DNA of 5,790 nucleotides from Bdellovibrionaceae bacterium UBA2339. GTDB taxonomy: Bacteria > Bdellovibrionota > Bdellovibrionia > Bdellovibrionales > JAMPXM01. Positions 1 through 4,063 of this stretch are shown here, piece after piece. Where the stretch lies: positions 1 through 5,790 of the forward strand of contig DDUL01000026.1 of assembly GCA_002344785.1 (NCBI GenBank). Direction: 5' to 3'. The notes beneath the pieces are model-generated. The model saw only the letters and a list, made by a program, of their open reading frames with translations, was not told the DNA's origin and made no database searches. A program made the position numbers and the translations under genes. How positions within the stretch are numbered: position 1 is the stretch's first letter; each line of letters starts with the position of its first letter.

Positions 1-128
1 TAGATTGGCGGAGCTTCAAACGAATACTTCTCCTTCAAAAACACCCACAGCCCGTAAAGCCCAAGGAGAAACCCCAGCAGCCCAACAAAACCCATCACTT
101 TTTGCCGGTTCAACTTCGCCAATTTCAC
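1..128 (-). CDS. Start of an unrecognised small membrane-anchored protein (3' end outside window)
   Basis: A reading frame opens with GTG at 128-126 and stays open for 42 codons to the window edge. Its best support is an AGGAG Shine-Dalgarno sequence at 135-139, six bases before the start. The translation begins MKLAKLNRQK and continues into a strongly hydrophobic stretch at about residues 11-31 rich in G, L, V and F. It then turns charged and polar (KEKYSFEAPP). This is the pattern of an N-terminal membrane anchor with positive charges on the cytoplasmic side; no lipobox cysteine is visible. It lies in the same direction as rplQ but beyond the rplQ terminator, with only about 23 bases between the U-tract and the start, so it either depends on read-through or has a promoter overlapping the terminator. 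The last two bases read TA, so the next codon is a stop or Tyr and the full length is unknown. I do not recognise the family. Confidence 0.6.
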   Translation of the reverse strand, partial: MKLAKLNRQKVMGFVGLLGFLLGLYGLWVFLKEKYSFEAPPI

Positions 129-134
129 AAAACT

Positions 135-139
135 CTCCT
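135..139 (-). promoter_or_regulatory. Shine-Dalgarno sequence that supports the GTG start at 128
   Basis: The minus strand reads AGGAG, then six bases, then GTG. It is one of the best-matching ribosome binding sites in the window and is the main reason for calling the partial gene at the left edge. Confidence 0.6.
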
Positions 140-151
140 ACTCCAAAACTG

Positions 152-184
152 AAAACAAAAAAGGCCGGAGTTCCCTCCAGCCTT
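152..184 (-). terminator. Strong intrinsic terminator ending the alpha operon
   Basis: On the minus strand the arm AAGGCTGGAG (184-175) pairs with CTCCGGCCTT (170-161) across a GGAA tetraloop. The stem is 10 bp with a single G-T wobble. It runs into a T-tract (TTTT, G, TTTT) ending near 152. The GC-rich stem, GNRA-type loop and immediate U-run are textbook Rho-independent features. It lies about 67 bases after the rplQ stop codon and should end the transcript that carries rplQ. Confidence 0.93.
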
Positions 185-194
185 TCTCGCACTC

Positions 195-234
195 CCTGGC
201 CACTCGGCCAAGAGAACTCAACGCAAAGCTTGCG
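195..234 (-). other. Two hairpins in the rplQ 3' untranslated region
   Basis: Between the rplQ stop and the terminator are two further inverted repeats. One pairs 206-212 with 195-201 (minus strand CTTGGCC, loop GAGT, GGCCAGG; seven pairs including one G-T). The other pairs 230-234 with 222-226 (CGCAA, loop GCT, TTGCG). Neither is followed by a T-run, so they are not terminators. They could protect the 3' end of the mRNA or be incidental. Confidence 0.5.
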
Positions 235-250
235 GCTTGGCACTGATATT

Positions 251-751
251 TTACGACTTTCGATTCAAACGCTGAGTGCGACGAGCAGCCTTCGCGCTCT
301 TGCGCACGGCCTTCGCCTTCAATGCAGCTCGCTTGGTCACAAGCTTCTTGGCTTTCGCCTCAGCCTTCTCGTCGACCTTCGCTGCTTCTTTAGCTTTGAA
401 ATCAACAAACTGAATGTAGGCCATCTCCGCACGATCACCTGGGCGCATACCCAACTTCAAAATTCGAGTGTAGCCCCCTGCGCGCTCCATAAACCGAGGC
501 GCAAGATCCGACATAATTGTCGCCACGACCGCCTCATTCGGATAACGCGAAAGCAGCAGTCGGCGCGTCGCCAAGTCCTGCTTCTTTCCCAATGTAATCG
601 CCTTCTCAACATGGCGGCGCAGTTCCTTGGCCTTCGCAAGCGTCGTCTTGATACGACCATGCTCAACCAAAGAGTTCACCAATCCACGCAGCAAAGCCGT
701 ACGGGGTCCCTGCTTACGTCCAAAATGTTTCACACGTGCATTATGTCTCAT
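251..751 (-). CDS. rplQ: Large ribosomal subunit protein L17 (bL17)
   Basis: L17 is a bacterial 50S subunit protein. The protein has 166 residues. It opens with the family signature MRHNARVKHFGRKQGPRTAL, followed by LVNSLVEHGRIKTTLAKAKE, and the core ends near residue 117 with GYTRILKLGMRPGDRAEMAY and IQFVDF. Bacterial L17 is commonly about 115-130 residues, so roughly residues 118-166 form a C-terminal extension. This tail is rich in K, A and R and is probably an RNA-binding or disordered helix on the ribosome. The ATG start is fixed by the family N-terminus; the Shine-Dalgarno signal is weak (GGA seven bases upstream). It lies 26 bases after rpoA, the usual last position of an alpha operon, and is followed by a strong terminator. 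Confidence 0.97.
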   Translation of the reverse strand: MRHNARVKHFGRKQGPRTALLRGLVNSLVEHGRIKTTLAKAKELRRHVEKAITLGKKQDLATRRLLLSRYPNEAVVATIMSDLAPRFMERAGGYTRILKLGMRPGDRAEMAYIQFVDFKAKEAAKVDEKAEAKAKKLVTKRAALKAKAVRKSAKAARRTQRLNRKS

Positions 752-777
752 GACTCAATCCAACTTTCTTACGCGAA

Positions 778-1836
778 TCAGGCGTCTTTGCGAGGAACCG
801 CTGTGTTCGGATCCCAGCCCGGAGGCGGCCAACCTTCGATCTTCATTCCAAGCGAAAGGCCCATCTCCGACAAAATTTCTTTAATCTCATTGAGTGACTT
901 ACGTCCGAAGTTTTTCGTCTTCAGCATTTCAGCCTCGGACTTCGACACAAGCTCGCCAATGAAGCGAATATTCGCATTCTTCAAGCAATTCGCCGAGCGC
1001 ACCGAGAGTTCCAAGTCATCCACTGAGCGGAACAGATTCTCGTTGAGAACCGGCGTTACTCGAACAACCTCTTGCTCAACCGGCTCAGCAGCTTCGTCAA
1101 AGGTCAGGAAGATCTGCAACTGCTCCTTCAAAATCTTAGACGCCAATGCCACGGCCTCTTCAGGCAGAAGCGAACCATCCGTCCAAACTTCGAAAGTCAA
1201 AGCATCATAGTCCGTACGCTGACCAACTCGAGCGTTCGAAACATGATAGTTCACTTTGCGAATCGGGCTATAAAGGGCATCAACGCCAATGTAGCCCACA
1301 GGCAAATGCTGCGTGTTCTCGTCCGCCGGAACATAGCCTCGGCCAAACGTGAGCATCAGTTCAGCTGTGAACTTTGCGTTCGGACCAAGCGTCGCAATGT
1401 GCTGATCAGGATTCAGAACTTCGATCTTGTCGTTGACCTGAATATCCCGTGCTGTCACCACGCCAGGACCTTGCTTGGTGATTCTCAGCACCTGGGGCTC
1501 AGGATTGTGAGCCTTGAAGCGCACCTGCTTCAAATTCAAAATCACATCCGTCACATCTTCACGAACATCAGGCATGGTCGAAAACTCATGCAAGACTCCG
1601 TCGAGCTTCACGCCCGACACGGCCGAGCCCATCATCGAGCTCAACAAAATGCGACGGAGCGAGTTCCCCAAAGTCACGCCATAGCCGCGCTCCAAGGGAC
1701 GAATCATGAATTTGCCGTATTCGTCGGTCAGAGAGTCCTTTTCGACCTCGTAACCCTTCGGTTTGATCAGCTCGCGCCAAAATTTGTAATAGTGTTCGGG
1801 GACCATTTCAGGCTGATTATGACCTTGGCTCTGCAC
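778..1836 (-). CDS. rpoA: DNA-directed RNA polymerase alpha subunit
   Basis: The alpha subunit dimerises to nucleate assembly of core RNA polymerase; its C-terminal domain contacts UP elements and activators. The protein has 352 residues. The N-terminal domain (about 20-250) carries LERGYGVTLGNSLRRILLSS at about 48-67 and SPIRKVNYHVSNARVGQRTD further on. An acidic linker rich in E and V leads to the C-terminal domain from about 270. In that domain R280, N283, C284, G311, K313, S314 and E317 align with the E. coli DNA-binding determinant (R265, N268, C269, G296, K298, S299, E302), so UP-element recognition should be intact. About 17 residues extend the N-terminus relative to E. coli, including WRELIKPK, and the C-terminus runs past the usual WPP to WDPNTAVPRKDA. 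The GTG at 1836 is chosen because AAAGGA lies six bases upstream; the internal ATG at codon 11 has no such site. A 209-base gap precedes it. Confidence 0.98.
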   Translation of the reverse strand: MQSQGHNQPEMVPEHYYKFWRELIKPKGYEVEKDSLTDEYGKFMIRPLERGYGVTLGNSLRRILLSSMMGSAVSGVKLDGVLHEFSTMPDVREDVTDVILNLKQVRFKAHNPEPQVLRITKQGPGVVTARDIQVNDKIEVLNPDQHIATLGPNAKFTAELMLTFGRGYVPADENTQHLPVGYIGVDALYSPIRKVNYHVSNARVGQRTDYDALTFEVWTDGSLLPEEAVALASKILKEQLQIFLTFDEAAEPVEQEVVRVTPVLNENLFRSVDDLELSVRSANCLKNANIRFIGELVSKSEAEMLKTKNFGRKSLNEIKEILSEMGLSLGMKIEGWPPPGWDPNTAVPRKDA

Positions 1837-1842
1837 TTCAGT

Positions 1843-1848
1843 TCCTTT
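1843..1848 (-). promoter_or_regulatory. Shine-Dalgarno sequence fixing the rpoA GTG start
   Basis: The minus strand reads AAAGGA, six bases (ACTGAA), then GTG. The site sits at the 3' end of a tandem 8-base duplication, so the repeat and the ribosome binding site overlap. Confidence 0.75.
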
Positions 1849-1861
1849 CGGTCTTTCGGTC
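1846..1861. repeat. Perfect tandem 8-base duplication (TTTCGGTC x2)
   Basis: The plus strand reads TTTCGGTC twice in direct succession (1846-1853 and 1854-1861). On the mRNA this is GACCGAAA twice, ending in the rpoA Shine-Dalgarno sequence. The upstream copy also forms part of a 5-bp hairpin (1858-1862 with 1872-1876), which could compete with ribosome access to rpoA. Replication slippage is a likely origin. Confidence 0.8.
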
Positions 1862-1880
1862 GCTCCGAGGCCGACCGCAA

Positions 1881-1913
1881 ATCATTAATTTAAAACTTCA
1901 ATCATTCAATCAA
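1881..1913 (-). promoter_or_regulatory. Weak AT-rich promoter-like element upstream of rpoA
   Basis: This is the most AT-rich stretch of the rpsD-rpoA gap. One reading has a -35 TTGAAT (1904-1909) and a -10 AATGAT (1881-1886) with 17 bases between. Another has TTGATT (1908-1913) and TAAATT (1887-1892) with 15 bases between. Each hexamer matches the sigma70 consensus at only four of six positions. A secondary rpoA promoter is possible but unproven. Confidence 0.25.
1897..1912. repeat. Perfect tandem 8-base duplication (TTCAATCA x2)
   Basis: The plus strand carries TTCAATCA at 1897-1904 and again at 1905-1912 with no spacer. It falls inside the AT-rich promoter-like stretch upstream of rpoA and is the second such duplication within about 50 bases. 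Confidence 0.8.
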
Positions 1914-1936
1914 CTGAATCCCAGGTTTCTGAGCAA

Positions 1937-1989
1937 ACCAATGGGCTGAGCCATTTGGTCGGCCTGAACCGGGACCAGGGGCAACCCCT
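1937..1989 (-). other. Cluster of abutting hairpins in the rpsD-rpoA gap
   Basis: Three inverted repeats lie end to end. Positions 1977-1989 read AGGGG-TTG-CCCCT on the minus strand. Positions 1956-1977 pair TGGTC with GACCA, with two possible inner GG/CC pairs. Positions 1937-1959 pair ACCAAATGG with CCATTGGT, one A bulged, around a 6-base loop. None is followed by a U-run, so they do not look like a terminator. They share bases at their borders, so alternative folds are possible. Likely uses are an RNA processing site, mRNA protection, or a ribosomal-protein binding site; this is inference from base pairing only. Confidence 0.5.
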
Positions 1990-1993
1990 CGAA

Positions 1994-2046
1994 TCACTGC
2001 CTCATACTGAGAAGTGATTTAAAGTACGCCCCTGTCACTGCCTCAT
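1994..2046. repeat. 12-base direct repeat (TCACTGCCTCAT) flanking the rpsD 3' end
   Basis: TCACTGCCTCAT occurs at 1994-2005 and again at 2035-2046, 41 bases apart. Each copy is preceded at slightly different distance by CCCCT. The second copy touches the rpsD stop codon. The pair looks like a short duplication of the end of the rpsD downstream region. An 11-base string shared with the first copy (CGAATCACTGC, 1990-2000) also appears at 3826-3836 in the other long gap. Confidence 0.75.
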
Positions 2047-2672
2047 CATCGCGAGTAGTACTCGACGATCATGTTTTCTTCGACAGCCAGCGTGACATTC
2101 TCACGAGCCGGCGCGTCTTTGACAACGCCTTTAAAGTTCGCATGATCGGCCTCAAGCCAACCCGGAATCTCTCGCTTCTTCACGTTCTCAATACCCGCCA
2201 AAATCTTATTCATTTGGCGGCTCGCTTCGCGAACCTCGATCACATCGCCCTTTTGAACGATATGGCTTGGGATATTGTTCTTCGTTCCGTTGAGCGTGAA
2301 GTGATTGTGCTTAACCAACACGCGAGCCTCACGACGGCTTGACGCGTAGCCCAAAGTATAAACCACATTGTCCAAACGGCTCTCGAGCAATCGCAACAGC
2401 TCCGTTCCAGTCACGCCACGGCTACGATCGGCCTCTGCAAAGTAACGACGGAATTGCTTCTCGAGCACTCCGTAGTATCGCTTGGCCTTCTGTTTTTCGC
2501 GCAACTGTAAGGCGAATTCAGAGAACTTCAGACGGCTCTGGCCGTGTTGACCCGGAGGATACGGACGGCGCTCAAACGAGCACTTGTCCGTAAAACAGCG
2601 ATCACCCTTCAGGAACAGCTTCATGTTTTCGCGGCGGCAAATCTTGCAGACGCTCTTGTTTACGCAACTCAC
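2046..2672 (-). CDS. rpsD: Small ribosomal subunit protein S4 (uS4), zinc-binding form
   Basis: S4 binds 16S rRNA early in 30S assembly and in E. coli also represses the alpha operon translationally. The protein has 208 residues, close to the usual 200-210. C9, C12, C26 and C31 form the N-terminal zinc site, spaced as in Thermus S4. The conserved ERRPYPPGQHGQ (34-45) and LREKQKAKRYYG (57-68) follow. The S4 RNA-binding domain (about 98-160) contains SRLDNVVYTLGYASSRREAR, and the C-terminus is the family-typical VEYYSR. The GTG at 2672 is chosen because the protein aligns from its first residue with the family and AAGGGAGA lies six bases upstream. It sits 12 bases after rpsK. An S4-based feedback loop on this operon is plausible; its target is not identifiable from sequence alone. 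Confidence 0.98.
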   Translation of the reverse strand: MSCVNKSVCKICRRENMKLFLKGDRCFTDKCSFERRPYPPGQHGQSRLKFSEFALQLREKQKAKRYYGVLEKQFRRYFAEADRSRGVTGTELLRLLESRLDNVVYTLGYASSRREARVLVKHNHFTLNGTKNNIPSHIVQKGDVIEVREASRQMNKILAGIENVKKREIPGWLEADHANFKGVVKDAPARENVTLAVEENMIVEYYSR

Positions 2673-2678
2673 TTTAAA

Positions 2679-2686
2679 TCTCCCTT
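2679..2686 (-). promoter_or_regulatory. Shine-Dalgarno sequence of rpsD overlapping the rpsK stop
   Basis: The minus strand reads AAGGGAGA, then TTTAAA, then the GTG start of rpsD. Its first bases are the last bases of the rpsK stop TAA, so ribosomes ending rpsK lie directly over the rpsD site. This supports translational coupling and settles the non-ATG start. Confidence 0.85.
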
Positions 2687-3071
2687 AGATTCGACGCCGT
2701 TTTGGAGGACGGCAACCGTTGTGAGGAATCGGAGTCACATCACGCATCGATGAAACTCGAATTCCCGCCAATGCCAAAGAGCGAACTGCAGGTTCACGGC
2801 CTGCGCCGGGACCCTTCAAGAACAAGTCGACCGAACGGAGACCCTGCTCCATGGCCTTCTTTGCCGCATCTTCAGCAGTGACCTGTGCCGCGAAAGGAGT
2901 GCCTTTACGCGACCCTTTGAATCCCAAATGTCCAGCGCTCGACCAAGCAATGACTTCTCCCGTGGGATCCGTCATCGAAATGATCGTGTTGCCAAATCCA
3001 GCTTGGATAAAGCACTTGCCATGGGAGACGGCTTTTCGAACTTTCTTTTTTCCAGTTTTCTTTGCAGCCAT
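2685..3071 (-). CDS. rpsK: Small ribosomal subunit protein S11 (uS11)
   Basis: S11 lies on the 30S platform beside the mRNA exit path, where it contacts 16S rRNA and helps form the Shine-Dalgarno groove. The protein has 128 residues, matching the usual length of about 129. A basic N-terminus (MAAKKTGKKKVRK) precedes the core with NTIISMTDPTGEVIAWSSAG, FKGSRKGTPFAAQ and the signature KGPGAGREPAVRSL. The end is DVTPIPHNGCRPPKRRRI. N118-G119 in HNGC is the Asn-Gly pair that becomes isoaspartate in the E. coli protein. The ATG at 3071 has AAGGAG ten bases upstream, overlapping the rpsM stop. It is in the standard rpsM-rpsK-rpsD order with no oddities. Confidence 0.98.
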   Translation of the reverse strand: MAAKKTGKKKVRKAVSHGKCFIQAGFGNTIISMTDPTGEVIAWSSAGHLGFKGSRKGTPFAAQVTAEDAAKKAMEQGLRSVDLFLKGPGAGREPAVRSLALAGIRVSSMRDVTPIPHNGCRPPKRRRI

Positions 3072-3081
3072 ATTTCACCGA

Positions 3082-3087
3082 CTCCTT
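3082..3087 (-). promoter_or_regulatory. Shine-Dalgarno sequence of rpsK overlapping the rpsM stop
   Basis: AAGGAG on the minus strand overlaps the rpsM stop codon TAA (TAAGGAG) and lies ten bases before the rpsK ATG. It is one of the strongest matches to the anti-Shine-Dalgarno sequence in the window and couples rpsK to rpsM. Confidence 0.85.
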
Positions 3088-3460
3088 ACACAGCTTTCTT
3101 CTTGTTCGCGACCGTCTTACGCGGGCCTTTACGAGTGCGCGCGTTTTGACGCGTGCTCTGACCACGAACCGGAAGACCTTTGCGATGACGAAGGCCGCGG
3201 TAGCTGCCCATGTCCATCAAACGCTTGATCGACAAACCTACTTCACGACGAAGATCGCCTTCGACTTTGAAGTTGGCTTCCATGCATTCGCGAATCTTCG
3301 CAATATGAGCATCAGTGAGCTCATCCGTGCGAAGGCTTTCGGGAAGCTTGGCAAATTCACAAATTGTTTTCGCGCGAGTCGGACCCACTCCGTAGATGTA
3401 CTGGAGTGCAATCACCACACGCTTGTTACGAGGAAGGTCAACACCTGCAATACGAGCCAC
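3086..3460 (-). CDS. rpsM: Small ribosomal subunit protein S13 (uS13)
   Basis: S13 sits in the 30S head, forms the bridge to the 50S subunit and contacts P-site tRNA through its C-terminal tail. The protein has 124 residues against about 118-125 in the family. It starts MARIAGVDLPRNKRVVIALQ and has the helix-turn region YIYGVGPTRAKTIC at 21-34. The signature SYRGLRHRKGLPVRGQ (86-101), then NARTRKGPRK and a lysine-rich tail complete it. The GTG start at 3460 is set by the conserved MARIAGV N-terminus and by AGGGG six bases upstream. Only three bases separate it from the rpmJ stop, so the two are surely co-translated. Confidence 0.98.
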   Translation of the reverse strand: MARIAGVDLPRNKRVVIALQYIYGVGPTRAKTICEFAKLPESLRTDELTDAHIAKIRECMEANFKVEGDLRREVGLSIKRLMDMGSYRGLRHRKGLPVRGQSTRQNARTRKGPRKTVANKKKAV

Positions 3461-3463
3461 AAA

Positions 3464-3577
3464 TTACCCCTGACGTTGCTTGTGCTTTGGGTTCTCGCAA
3501 ATTACGCGAATGACCCCTTTTCGTTTGATCACTTTGCACTTGTTGCAAATGCGTTTCACGGATGCTCTGACTTTCAT
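3464..3577 (-). CDS. rpmJ: Large ribosomal subunit protein L36 (bL36), zinc-binding form
   Basis: L36 is one of the smallest 50S proteins and helps organise 23S rRNA near the peptidyl transferase side. The 37-residue protein starts MKVRASVKRICNKC and ends NPKHKQRQG, the full family length. C11, C14, C27 and H32 form the zinc site of the C+ type. An in-frame ATG lies four codons upstream (3589, adding MADF). It has only a close, partial GAG upstream, whereas the family starts at MKVRAS, so 3577 is preferred with some doubt. GGCGGA lies three bases before the chosen ATG, closer than usual. rpmJ directly precedes rpsM, and its last codons (CAGGGG) hold the rpsM Shine-Dalgarno sequence. infA and map, frequent neighbours of rpmJ, are not in the window. 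Confidence 0.95.
   Translation of the reverse strand: MKVRASVKRICNKCKVIKRKGVIRVICENPKHKQRQG
3467..3471 (-). promoter_or_regulatory. Shine-Dalgarno sequence of rpsM inside the end of rpmJ
   Basis: AGGGG on the minus strand is built from the last Gln and Gly codons of rpmJ and lies six bases (TAATTT) before the rpsM GTG. It supports the GTG start and couples rpsM translation to rpmJ. Confidence 0.75.
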
Positions 3578-3662
3578 GAAATCCGCCATTTTCTCACGCC
3601 GCACTCATGCCGACGTGGTCAAATCGTTACGATGTTCCAGAGAGCCGTCGCGTGAATCCTAG

Positions 3663-3743
3663 GTTTCAACTGTTTGCGATCGGCGCCCACCACCATCAGG
3701 TTCTCGATGACTTGAACGTCCCGAGCCACTGAGTGATTGAAAC
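3663..3743 (-). other. Long-range 7-bp inverted repeat in the rpmJ leader region
   Basis: GTTTCAA at 3663-3669 is the exact reverse complement of TTGAAAC at 3737-3743. In RNA from the minus strand the two arms could close a 67-base domain about 85 bases upstream of rpmJ. Inside, GTTC and GAAC near 3700-3717 can form a smaller stem. A 7-base match over this distance could be chance. Confidence 0.35.
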
Positions 3744-3772
3744 TGAGTCTAAGCCCGTTTCAGCACCTTCAA

Positions 3773-3801
3773 TCGCGATCCGGTAAATTACCAATTCGCG
3801 A
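3773..3801 (-). other. Two-part dyad (6 bp plus 5 bp) in the adk-rpmJ gap
   Basis: TCGCGA (3773-3778) and TCGCGA (3796-3801) flank GGTAA (3782-3786) and TTACC (3788-3792), which surround a single central base. The arms are perfect, with a 3-by-3 internal mismatch between them. As DNA it resembles an operator dyad. As RNA the outer and inner stems could stack, although a 1-base loop would force the inner stem to open slightly. It lies about 200 bases upstream of rpmJ. Confidence 0.5.
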
Positions 3802-3916
3802 AGATCGTCAAACAATCCACCACCACGAATCACTGCGACTCAACTCTCTCGAATCCCCTCTTTCATGCCCTGCGACCGTACTTGGCCGAATCAAGGCATC
3901 GCCGCGAAATTGGTTG

Positions 3917-3944
3917 ATTCTAAAGTGCCGAGCTGAGGAGACAC
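3917..3944 (-). promoter_or_regulatory. Weak promoter-like element upstream of rpmJ
   Basis: The minus strand has TAGAAT (3917-3922), five of six matches to the -10 consensus. GTGTCT (3939-3944), three of six matches to the -35 consensus, lies 16 bases upstream. If used, transcription would start near 3910 and give a leader of about 330 bases before rpmJ. The -35 match is poor. Confidence 0.25.
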
Positions 3945-3992
3945 GCCCCCCATTTCGGAAAAATAATCCAGCGTGCTGTGCTACCAGTATGA

Positions 3993-4021
3993 GATTGACT
4001 TGTCCAGCTCCCGAGTCAATC
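3993..4021 (-). other. Perfect 8-bp inverted repeat downstream of adk
   Basis: GATTGACT (3993-4000) and AGTCAATC (4014-4021) are exact reverse complements separated by 13 bases. Neither strand has a T-run directly after it, so it is not a standard intrinsic terminator. Possible roles are a protein-binding dyad or an mRNA hairpin at the end of the secY-adk message. Confidence 0.5.
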
Positions 4022-4027
4022 GGACCT

Positions 4028-4063
4028 AAAAAAACTACGGGCTAACGGCCTCCTGCGCCAGCC
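4028..4063 (-). terminator. Possible weak terminator after adk
   Basis: Directly after the adk stop the minus strand can pair GGCT with AGCC and GGC with GCC, with a 3-base bulge. Five bases then precede a run of seven Ts (4028-4034). The T-run is clear, but the stem is short, bulged and set back from it, so at best it is a partial terminator between the spc-type and alpha-type parts of the cluster. Confidence 0.3.

Larger units (their letters stand above)
3578..4063 (-). other. Long gap between adk and rpmJ; candidate alpha-operon promoter and leader
   Basis: These 486 bases hold no gene I can support. No infA, map or secE-like sequence appears in any minus-strand frame, and the plus-strand frames are composed of R, S, P and H like antisense shadows. 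The stretch contains a possible weak terminator after adk, an 8-bp inverted repeat, a weak promoter-like pair of hexamers, an 11-bp dyad and a long-range 7-bp stem. Ribosomal protein operons often carry leaders bound by one of their own products; in E. coli S4 binds upstream of rpsM. By position, this gap is the natural place for such a leader here, but nothing in the sequence proves it. Two short minus-strand frames (3696-3833, 45 codons from GTG; 3619-3696, 25 codons from ATG) overlap as TGATG but lack good ribosome binding sites. Confidence 0.45.

Noticed and set aside
16..243. 75-codon minus-strand frame downstream of rplQ
   Set aside because: It runs across the strong terminator and its hairpins, has a low-complexity F/G/V/E composition, and conflicts with the better-supported GTG frame at 128.
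5..1210. 401-codon plus-strand frame
   Set aside because: It lies antisense to rplQ and most of rpoA; its S/T/R/Q-rich translation is typical of a shadow frame and no family is recognisable.
1072..1893. 273-codon plus-strand frame
   Set aside because: It is antisense to rpoA, which is certain; the R/H/Q-rich composition shows a shadow frame.
3062..3655. 197-codon plus-strand frame
   Set aside because: It is antisense to rpsM and rpmJ, both confidently identified; nothing in the translation resembles a known protein.
3704..3722. GTTCAAGTC resembling a tRNA T-loop
   Set aside because: The flanking bases do not form the 5-bp T-stem and no acceptor or anticodon arm can be drawn.
3696..3833. 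RGGG..DDL in the short minus-strand frame as an exonuclease VII (XseA) fragment
   Set aside because: XseA has an RGGG-x-x-DL motif, but the match covers only a few residues and the expected following GHE-type motif is absent.
3993..4021. 8-bp inverted repeat as an intrinsic terminator
   Set aside because: On the minus strand the T-run lies upstream of the hairpin, not after it, and the plus strand has no T-run after it.
3737..4045. 102-codon plus-strand frame in the adk-rpmJ gap
   Set aside because: It starts with TTG without a clear Shine-Dalgarno site and its S/P/R/H-rich translation has no recognisable motif. It is the only plus-strand frame not opposite a known gene, but the evidence is too weak.
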